The translations under genes and the position numbers were made by a program. This document shows positions 7,768-12,681 of a stretch of 12,681 nt of DNA, one piece after another. Source of the DNA: Bacteroidales bacterium UBA6360. Lineage in GTDB: Bacteria; Bacteroidota; Bacteroidia; Bacteroidales; UBA932. Each line of letters begins with the position of its first letter. The first letter of the stretch is position 1. The notes under the pieces were generated by a model, which was not told where the DNA came from, ran no database searches, and worked only from the letters and a program-made list of their open reading frames with translations. Location of the stretch: NCBI GenBank assembly GCA_002440085.1, contig DJRM01000081.1, forward strand, positions 1 through 12,681, given 5' to 3'.

Positions 7768-7890
7768 CACATAGACTTTCTTGCCGTTTACCACTCTGAA
7801 GTGTCCTCTGACAAGAGTCTTTTTGCGGGATACTCCTTTGTTGTCTGAACAAAGTTCTTCTCCCAAACAGATCTTTATTTGGATTCTCAT
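7741..7890 (-). CDS. Small basic protein with repeated V-[RK]-x-H-[FY]-R motif
   Basis: A 49-codon reading frame from ATG (7888-7890) to TAA (7741-7743), with an in-frame stop immediately before the ATG. The predicted protein is strongly basic in its second half. Its C-terminal part contains VRGHFR (27-32), then VNGKKVY, then VKKHYR (41-46), i.e. one motif twice, 14 residues apart. From memory, similar paired V-[RK]-x-[HY]-x-R / NGK motifs occur at the ends of short phage or mobile-element proteins; I cannot name a family. Cys8 and Cys14 lie in the N-terminal half. It converges on the patatin gene and ends inside the shared terminator, which is what a real expressed gene would look like. It may be a complete small gene or the preserved tail of a larger decayed one. 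Confidence 0.5.
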   Translation of the reverse strand: MRIQIKICLGEELCSDNKGVSRKKTLVRGHFRVVNGKKVYVKKHYRKKR

Positions 7891-7949
7891 TTAACAATTG
7901 GTGTTAATGGCGTTTTGGTTGGAATTTGGGATTGAGTTGTCATGTACAT
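7887..7949 (-). CDS. Possible 20-codon leader ORF upstream of the small basic gene
   Basis: ATG 7947-7949 (or 7941-7943) opens a short frame of about 20 codons, rich in Thr and Pro, ending TPIVK. Its TGA (7887-7889) overlaps the ATG of the 49-codon gene as ATGA, the arrangement used for translational coupling. A 6-bp inverted repeat (7891-7896 with 7902-7907) lies within it. The frame is too short for statistics, and I see no promoter. It may be a leader peptide, a remnant of a longer gene, or chance. Confidence 0.2.
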   Translation of the reverse strand: MYMTTQSQIPTKTPLTPIVK

Positions 7950-7958
7950 CCGCCCGTT

Positions 7959-8001
7959 AAAACAAAACAGGGTTTGAATTCTTTTGAAATTCTTACCCTG
8001 T
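7959..8001 (-). terminator. Terminator downstream of the uvrA-like gene
   Basis: Read on the - strand, 8001-7995 pairs with 7973-7967 (7 bp). A 2x2 internal loop follows, then five further pairs (7992-7988 with 7980-7976). The stem is followed by TTTTGTTTTAA (7967-7957 side). It lies 86 nt after the uvrA stop. The stretch between, 8002-8087, is AT-rich and holds nothing else I can see. Confidence 0.6.
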
Positions 8002-8087
8002 ATTTAAAATCTGCTGGGAAACTTGCCAACTCCCCGCCATGAAAATCCGTCACAAAGATAGGGATTATTTTTTATTTACAACATCTT

Positions 8088-10592
8088 TTACGAGAAATTC
8101 ATAAATTTTCCTGTCTGGCTGTCGGGGCAGGCGCGGACTTCGGCGGGTGTGCCGGAGATGACTATGGTTCCGCCTTCGGAGCCGCCGCCCGGGCCCATGT
8201 CAATGATGTAGTCGGCGCTGCGGATGACGTCGAGGTCGTGTTCTATGACTATGACAGTGGCTCCGCGGTCGATGAGCCTGCGGAACACGCCGAGAAGCGT
8301 CTGAACGTCGGACGGGTGCAGGCCTATGGTCGGCTCGTCGAAGACAAAGACCGAGTCTTCCTGGCCGTGTCCCATTTCGCTCGCGAGCTTGAGCCGCTGC
8401 GCCTCGCCGCCCGAAAGGCTCGGGGTCTCCTCTCCGAGAGTCAGGTAGCCTAGTCCCAAATCTTTCAAAACATTGAGCCTCTGGCTCACGAGTTTTAGGT
8501 CCGCGCAGGCGTCAATCGCATGGTTGATGTCCATATCCATCAGTTCAGGCAGCGAATGCCATTCCCCTGCGGCATTTTCGCGCTGCACCAGGCTCGCCTG
8601 TCTTGAGTACCGCGAGCCCCGGCAGTCTGGGCAGGGGATGTTGACATCGGGAAGGAACTGGACGTCAAGGCTGATGACTCCTGTCCCGTCGCAGGTCGGG
8701 CAGCGCAGCTTTCCGGTGTTGTAGGAGAAGTCCCCGTCCTTGTATCCGCATTTCTTCGCGTCCGGCGTCTTGGCGAAGACCTTGCGGAGCTCGTCATGGA
8801 CATTGGCGTAGGTTGCCACTGTGGATCGGACGTTTATTCCGATGGGGGAGGCGTCGATGAGCTTTACCTGCCTTATGCCATCGGCATCGACGTCAAGGAC
8901 ATGAGCGGGAAGTTTCGCTCCGCTGATTTTGGCCTGAAGTCCCGGAATGAGGCTTTCCAGCACCATGGTCGTCTTTCCCGAACCGGAAACGCCCGTCACG
9001 ACAGTCAGTCTGCCCTTTGGAATATGCACCTCAAGCGGTTTTACGGTGTGAATCGCTGCTGTCCGCATTGAGATTGTGCCCTTTGCGAAGAGATTTGTTT
9101 CCGCTGGACCATTATTCCCGACCATCACGGATGCGGCTCCTGAAAGGAACGGCCCTATCCGCGATGCCGGATTCTTCTCAATCTGCTCAACAGTGCCCTG
9201 TGCTATCACCTGCCCGCCATCGGCTCCGGCTCCCGGTCCCATTTCAATCATCCAGTCTGATTCCTTTAGAATCTGCGTGTCGTGATCGACGAGGACCACG
9301 GAGTTCCCGTCGGCAATCAGGTCGTTCATCACTCCGGTAAGCCCCATGATGTTAGCCGGATGCAGACCTATGGACGGCTCGTCAAGTACATAGAGTACCC
9401 CCGTTGTTCTGTTGCGTACAGCGCGTGCGAGTTGCATTCTCTGTCTTTCTCCGGTGGAGAGAGTGGCCGCGCTGCGGTCGAGCGTCAGGTAGCCTATGCC
9501 GAGATCGAGCAGCCTCTTTGCCGTGTCAAGGAAGGACTCGCAGATGCTTTCGGCCATCGGCCTCATCTCCTCCGGCAGCGTCTCAGGCACGCCGCGTACC
9601 CATCCGACTATTTCCGAGAGCGTCATCCTGCACGCATCCGCCAATGAGATTCCCCTCAGCCTCGGGGCACGCGCAGCGTCCGAGAGCCTTGTGCCATGAC
9701 AATCCGGGCAGACATCGCTTCGGAGGAATTTTTCCACCCGCTTCATTCCCTTTTCGTCCTTGACCTTGGCGAGGGCGTTCTCGACGGTATAGACGGCGTT
9801 GTAGTAGGTGAAGTCCAGCTCGCCGGCCTGATTGCTGTTCTTCGGGTGATAGAATATGTGCTTCTTCACGGCAGGGCCGTGAAATACAATATCCTTTTCC
9901 TTCGGAGTCAAGTCCTTGAATGGCACATTGGTACGCACTCCCATCTCTCGGCACACGTCGGTCATCAGCGACCACATCAGCGTGTTCCACGGAGCGACGG
10001 CACCCTCGTCAATCGAGAGGTTCTCATCCGGCACAAGCGTGCTTTCATCCACAGTCCTCACTGTTCCGGTCCCGTCGCAGGTCCGGCAGGCTCCCTGGCT
10101 GTTGAACGACAGTTCCTCCGCAGACGGTGCATAGAAATGCTCCCCGCACACCGGACATACGAGTTCCTGCCCCGCAGCCACTTTCAGCGACGGCTCCAGA
10201 TAGTGCCCGTTCGGACAGCGGTGACTCGCGAGACGTGAGAACATAAGCCGCAGACTATTAAGTAGCTCCGTGCCTGTCCCGAAAGTACTTCTTATGCCTG
10301 GAATCCCAGGCCTCTGGTGCATTGCAAGCGCCGCCGGGACATAGAGAACCTCATCGACGAGCGCCTTCGAGGCCTGAGTCATGCGCCTGCGCGTATAGGT
10401 CGAGAGCGATTCCAGATAGCGCCGCGACCCTTCAGCGTACAGCACCCCGAGTGCCAGCGATGATTTCCCCGACCCGGAAACGCCGGCTATCCCGACGATG
10501 CGGTTAAGCGGCACATCGACATCTATGTTCTTGAGGTTGTGCACTCTCGCGCCTCTCACCTCAATCTTCTGTGGAATATCCCTTTCTTTCAT
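8088..10592 (-). CDS. uvrA: UvrA-like excision-repair ATPase without UvrB-binding domain (UvrA2 class)
   Basis: An 834-residue double ABC ATPase of the UvrA family (normal UvrA is about 940). The first nucleotide site has Walker A GVSGSGKSS (37-45), an altered signature LSTGE (378-382) and Walker B VLYVLDEP with Glu405. The second has GVSGSGKTT (534-542), LSGGE (726-730) and VFVFDEP with Glu753. The DNA-binding zinc module is intact (Cys631, 634, 654, 657, after the CGYKDGDFSYN stretch). Between MFSRLASHRCP (117-127) and LSFNSQGAC (161-169) only about 35 residues remain, where E. coli UvrA has the roughly 130-residue UvrB-binding domain. Family members lacking that domain, such as Deinococcus UvrA2 and Streptomyces DrrC, are linked to damage tolerance or resistance to DNA-binding drugs rather than standard UvrABC repair. 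It is the last gene of a likely three-gene unit with an HD-AlkD fusion. Confidence 0.93.
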   Translation of the reverse strand: MKERDIPQKIEVRGARVHNLKNIDVDVPLNRIVGIAGVSGSGKSSLALGVLYAEGSRRYLESLSTYTRRRMTQASKALVDEVLYVPAALAMHQRPGIPGIRSTFGTGTELLNSLRLMFSRLASHRCPNGHYLEPSLKVAAGQELVCPVCGEHFYAPSAEELSFNSQGACRTCDGTGTVRTVDESTLVPDENLSIDEGAVAPWNTLMWSLMTDVCREMGVRTNVPFKDLTPKEKDIVFHGPAVKKHIFYHPKNSNQAGELDFTYYNAVYTVENALAKVKDEKGMKRVEKFLRSDVCPDCHGTRLSDAARAPRLRGISLADACRMTLSEIVGWVRGVPETLPEEMRPMAESICESFLDTAKRLLDLGIGYLTLDRSAATLSTGERQRMQLARAVRNRTTGVLYVLDEPSIGLHPANIMGLTGVMNDLIADGNSVVLVDHDTQILKESDWMIEMGPGAGADGGQVIAQGTVEQIEKNPASRIGPFLSGAASVMVGNNGPAETNLFAKGTISMRTAAIHTVKPLEVHIPKGRLTVVTGVSGSGKTTMVLESLIPGLQAKISGAKLPAHVLDVDADGIRQVKLIDASPIGINVRSTVATYANVHDELRKVFAKTPDAKKCGYKDGDFSYNTGKLRCPTCDGTGVISLDVQFLPDVNIPCPDCRGSRYSRQASLVQRENAAGEWHSLPELMDMDINHAIDACADLKLVSQRLNVLKDLGLGYLTLGEETPSLSGGEAQRLKLASEMGHGQEDSVFVFDEPTIGLHPSDVQTLLGVFRRLIDRGATVIVIEHDLDVIRSADYIIDMGPGGGSEGGTIVISGTPAEVRACPDSQTGKFMNFS

Positions 10593-10635
10593 GCCCTTGC
10601 GTGTATTATTTATTGCCTTTGCGGCTTACTATATT

Positions 10636-10664
10636 TGACATATTTTCCTGCCGTGACATATTTT
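10636..10664 (-). repeat. 11-bp direct repeat upstream of the uvrA-like gene
   Basis: TGACATATTTT occurs at 10636-10646 and 10654-10664, exactly 18 bp apart. It lies in the 105-bp gap between the small membrane protein gene and the uvrA start, about 45-75 bp before the ATG. The position fits a tandem binding site for a regulator. No clear TAnnTTTG box on the - strand accompanies it. Confidence 0.45.
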
Positions 10665-10697
10665 TCGCCCCGACGCCGCTCCCTGTTTCCGATTTCA

Positions 10698-10850
10698 TCA
10701 AACCGGCGGCGCCGAGGCGGGCATAAAGTACATCGCCGCCAGCACTATGAATATCAGAGAGATATAGATGATTTTTCTGTCGTTCTTATTCTGTTTCATT
10801 TCAATAATTTCTTTGTCTGAGCATTTACGAATGCGTCCTGTTTTCGGCAT
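10698..10850 (-). CDS. Small single-span membrane protein
   Basis: A 50-codon frame. Residues 1-26 are basic and charged (MPKTGRIRKCSDKEI...), residues about 27-43 are a hydrophobic segment (IIYISLIFIVLAAMYFM), and the protein ends PASAPPV. The positive N-terminus predicts an N-in, C-out orientation in the inner membrane. An alternative start at ATG 10797-10799 would leave 33 residues. It starts 22 bp after the HD-AlkD gene ends and lies 105 bp before uvrA on the same strand, so it is probably cotranscribed. Its codons are more AT-rich than those of its neighbours, apart from the C-terminus. I know no family for it. Coding is supported by its coherent membrane-protein pattern and position, not by homology. 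Confidence 0.5.
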   Translation of the reverse strand: MPKTGRIRKCSDKEIIEMKQNKNDRKIIYISLIFIVLAAMYFMPASAPPV

Positions 10851-10872
10851 ACTGCCGCTGTATGATGAAATG

Positions 10873-12192
10873 TTACCGGCCGCCAGAAAACGGCGCCACC
10901 GTCCGTGTCCGGAAAGACTCTCGTGCCTTGCGCGCATAGAGACGGAGTATGTCTGAGGGTATGCCGCAGTCAGGCGAGGACACGAAATCACGCGTGCGCG
11001 CCTCGTCCTTCGCGAGGGCGGTGGCGAGCAGCCATGCCACGGCCATGCGGACATAGTATGGTTCGTCAGGTTTCAGTCCCATTCTCCGCAGTGACTCAAG
11101 CGTGCGCCCGATGGTTTCCGGTGTCAGAAAACAGCACATCATCATCACGATGCCGACCCTTCTGGTGAACTCCCCGCGCGACTTGAGCAGCTTGCTAACA
11201 TAGTTCCACACCTTGTCCGCAACGGCAGGCTTTCGAGCCCACTTCGCGTTGCAGCAGAATGTGTCGCACACGGCCCAGCTGTTCACCGCCGGCAGAAAAT
11301 CATCGACCAGAGACAGCCTTTCTTCAATGCCGCACTTCATTTCGTCGATCACAAGTCCCCAGATGCTGCGTTCCTCATGAGAGAGCGTGCCGACGGTCGA
11401 TTTCCAGTCATCGAGCCATTCCCGGGCATCATCCCGGGAGGCAATGGCTTTTGCTTCTGCCTGCATTTCGGGTTTGTGCATTCCGAGCACGACGGTTTCC
11501 GGCCCCGGAGTCACGATTCTCACATGGCCTTCGCGGTAGTGCGCGTCGGCCTTGAAGCGCTCACACACGAGCGGGAGATATTTCGTTTCCCTGTAAATCG
11601 TGTCGAACATCTGCCTCAGACGTGTCTCGTCGGCGATGAGTCCGCGAAGCTCCGCAAGGCGTGAGGCGTTGTCCGACTCGGGAATCCAGAGCTTTAGGTA
11701 GCCGCCCTCGGCGTATTTTGTGTGAAGATGTTCAAGAATTCGCTCCCACATCTGCCGGCGGTTCATCTCGGGGTAGTGGTCGAATCCGTAAAGCACGGTT
11801 CTGCGGATCACGGTCTCCGGGTCAATCTGCCTGTCGGCCTCTGCGATGATGCGGCCATAGACGCTGCGCGGTGGATTCTTTCCCGATGCGCGATGGTCTT
11901 CCGCAGCCTCGGCCGCAAGTTCAATTTCCTCCTCGCTGAACCATTGACGCAATGCGCTGTCCTCTCGAATCTTGCGCCCTGACACGATATGGTGGTTCTC
12001 GCGCCCTTCGGAAAGTCCGAGGTCGTGATATGCGGCCGCAAGGTAGAGAACCTCCGGTTTCACGGGGTAAAACTTCGCCAGTTCCTGACTCCGAGCAATC
12101 ACGCTCCGAACATGATCTTCCCGATGCGCAGCGTCAAACTTCGCATACTGAGGGATAATCTCCCTCTCCACATATTCCTCAAAACTTTCCAT
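10873..12192 (-). CDS. HD-domain / AlkD-like DNA alkylation repair fusion protein
   Basis: A 439-residue uninterrupted fusion. Residues about 1-185 form an HD-superfamily metal-dependent phosphohydrolase domain: His27, His56-Asp57 in AAAYHDLG, His100 and Asp120 supply the H...HD...D pattern. Residues about 205-425 match the HEAT-repeat DNA alkylation repair (AlkD) family. NSWAVCD gives Trp306 and Asp310, FTRRVGI gives Arg344/345 and RMAVAWLLATALAK gives Trp387. The spacings of 4, 35 and 42 compare with 4, 35 and 39 for Trp109, Asp113, Arg148 and Trp187 of Bacillus cereus AlkD, which removes bulky or cationic alkylated bases. The C-terminal half is therefore likely an active N-glycosylase, while the HD substrate (a nucleotide or signalling molecule) is unknown. 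It is first in the unit, with its own -7 box about 10 nt ahead of the predicted transcript start. I do not know this fusion from characterised proteins. Confidence 0.85.
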   Translation of the reverse strand: MESFEEYVEREIIPQYAKFDAAHREDHVRSVIARSQELAKFYPVKPEVLYLAAAYHDLGLSEGRENHHIVSGRKIREDSALRQWFSEEEIELAAEAAEDHRASGKNPPRSVYGRIIAEADRQIDPETVIRRTVLYGFDHYPEMNRRQMWERILEHLHTKYAEGGYLKLWIPESDNASRLAELRGLIADETRLRQMFDTIYRETKYLPLVCERFKADAHYREGHVRIVTPGPETVVLGMHKPEMQAEAKAIASRDDAREWLDDWKSTVGTLSHEERSIWGLVIDEMKCGIEERLSLVDDFLPAVNSWAVCDTFCCNAKWARKPAVADKVWNYVSKLLKSRGEFTRRVGIVMMMCCFLTPETIGRTLESLRRMGLKPDEPYYVRMAVAWLLATALAKDEARTRDFVSSPDCGIPSDILRLYARKARESFRTRTVAPFSGGR

Positions 12193-12208
12193 ATTACGGA
12201 TATTTCTG

Positions 12209-12216
12209 CAAAATTA
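12209..12216 (-). promoter_or_regulatory. -7 promoter box of the HD-AlkD unit
   Basis: On the - strand 12216-12209 reads TAATTTTG, an exact match to TAnnTTTG, placed so that transcription would start near 12202, about 10 nt before the ATG at 12192. No good TTTG -33 box is present at the usual distance. That region is instead covered by a perfect palindrome (12223-12244), as expected of a regulated promoter. Confidence 0.55.
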
Positions 12217-12222
12217 TCGTAA

Positions 12223-12244
12223 TTTTCAAAATACATTTTGAAAA
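12223..12244. promoter_or_regulatory. Perfect 10-bp palindrome, candidate operator
   Basis: TTTTCAAAAT (12223-12232) and ATTTTGAAAA (12235-12244) are exact inverted repeats separated by AC. The site lies 7-28 bp upstream of the -7 box of the HD-AlkD gene, across the -33 region, where a bound dimer would block or replace sigma-factor contact. The right arm also forms the T tract of the neighbouring terminator, so part of its sequence is shared with that function. Confidence 0.5.
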
Positions 12245-12287
12245 ATTGCATCCAAGTTCAAAATGGCACTTTGAATTTGGATGCAAT
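12241..12287 (-). terminator. Strong intrinsic terminator of the right-edge gene
   Basis: Positions 12245-12262 and 12270-12287 form an 18-bp stem with a single G-T pair and a 7-nt loop. On the - strand it starts 21 nt after the stop at 12309 and is followed by TTTTT (12245-12241). It separates the glycoside-hydrolase-like gene from the HD-AlkD unit. Confidence 0.85.
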
Positions 12288-12308
12288 CTTGACAGAAAGC
12301 CTTGTTAC

Positions 12309-12681
12309 TTAAAATTTCACTTCTTTCCAGTCGCCGCAAGGGACTTTGACGGTGCGGATCTTGTCGCCGCAGCGAACGACAATGCTGTCGGAGCCGGATG
12401 CGTTGAGGATGTAGAGACGTTTGCCACGCGGGGCGGCATCAATGACTGCGTTGTCCTGGTAGACTGCAACGATGCGCTCGGTGTCGCTTTCGGCCTCAAT
12501 TACCGGGTAGCCGAGTTCAGGATGATGAGGACGGAACTCGCTCCGCAGCAGGGTCTCCTTGTGCTCGTCAGTGAACGCCATCCACCTGCGCATGACCTCA
12601 AGATGCTCCTCAGGAATATCCCTCAGCATTGCAGAGTATTGGATGACTCCGAATATGGCGTTGATTATCGCGCGTCCGACA
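12309..12681 (-). CDS. Glycoside hydrolase C-terminal part (alpha-galactosidase-like), 5' end outside window
   Basis: The frame is open to the right edge, so the 123 visible codons are the end of a longer gene; the Met codon at 12627-12629 is internal. The visible part begins near GRAIINAIFGVIQYSAM and continues with a helix-rich segment containing RRWMAFTDEHKETLL. The sequence SEFRPHHPELGYPVIEAESD leads into a small beta-sandwich ending at KEVKF. The pattern of a residue-rich helix with FRP.HP, then (V)EAESD...IVAVY and LYILNASG, resembles the C-terminus of GH36-type alpha-galactosidases of Bacteroidota as I remember them. The catalytic residues lie outside the window, so the family call stays tentative. 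It is closed by the strong hairpin at 12241-12287. Confidence 0.6.
   Translation of the reverse strand, partial: VGRAIINAIFGVIQYSAMLRDIPEEHLEVMRRWMAFTDEHKETLLRSEFRPHHPELGYPVIEAESDTERIVAVYQDNAVIDAAPRGKRLYILNASGSDSIVVRCGDKIRTVKVPCGDWKEVKF

Noticed and set aside
7887..7949. The ending TPIVK of the mini-ORF recalls the start of D12-class adenine methylases (PIVKWAGGK)
   Set aside because: The frame stops right after the Lys and no downstream frame continues with the GGK motif or other methylase sequence; five residues are not evidence.
9696..10238. 180-codon + strand frame inside the uvrA-like gene
   Set aside because: It is a shadow of a well-conserved UvrA coding region, with no motif and no promoter.
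10630..10637. TATATTTG on the + strand, matching the -7 promoter box
   Set aside because: No -33 box at 19-21 bp upstream and no + strand gene downstream; likely a chance match in an AT-rich gap.
10698..11054. Longer version (118 codons) of the small membrane protein frame reaching into the HD-AlkD gene
   Set aside because: The first 68 codons overlap the end of the HD-AlkD gene in another frame and look like shadow sequence; the coherent part starts at 10850.

Overview
The window looks like a chromosomal segment of a gut-type Bacteroidales bacterium. Several features support this: promoter boxes of the Bacteroidota form TAnnTTTG, no Shine-Dalgarno motifs, lipoprotein signals followed by an acidic export-like tag, a TonB-dependent receptor grouped with BACON/DUF4876 and DUF6850-type proteins, and GC-rich genes separated by AT-rich spacers. 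The family or genus cannot be fixed from the sequence alone.

Left part (about 110-6540, + strand): a terminator from an upstream unit and a clear promoter lead into a four-gene outer-membrane operon. The genes are a TonB-dependent receptor, a small lipoprotein, an outer-membrane beta-barrel protein of the DUF6850 type (joined to the lipoprotein gene by an ATGA overlap), and, after a 70-bp AT-rich spacer, a surface lipoprotein with two BACON domains and a DUF4876 (lamin-tail-like) C-terminal part. A hairpin terminator closes the unit. The set resembles a TonB-powered capture and import machine that is not SusC/SusD; its ligand is unknown.

Middle (6541-8087): a lone patatin-like phospholipase gene on the + strand runs into three consecutive inverted repeats. 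The third is a bidirectional terminator. Its other side belongs to a convergent 49-codon gene on the - strand, whose last codons form the hairpin. That small basic protein carries a repeated V-[RK]-x-H-[FY]-R motif.

Right part (7959-12308, - strand): a possible DNA-damage unit in the order HD-domain/AlkD-like fusion protein, 50-residue single-span membrane protein, and a UvrA paralogue without the UvrB-binding domain, closed by its own terminator. A perfect 10-bp palindrome covers the expected -33 region of the first gene, and an 11-bp direct repeat lies just before uvrA. The HD-AlkD fusion next to a UvrB-independent UvrA is the most novel-looking system here. At the right edge is the 3' end of another - strand gene, probably an alpha-galactosidase-like glycoside hydrolase, followed by a strong terminator.
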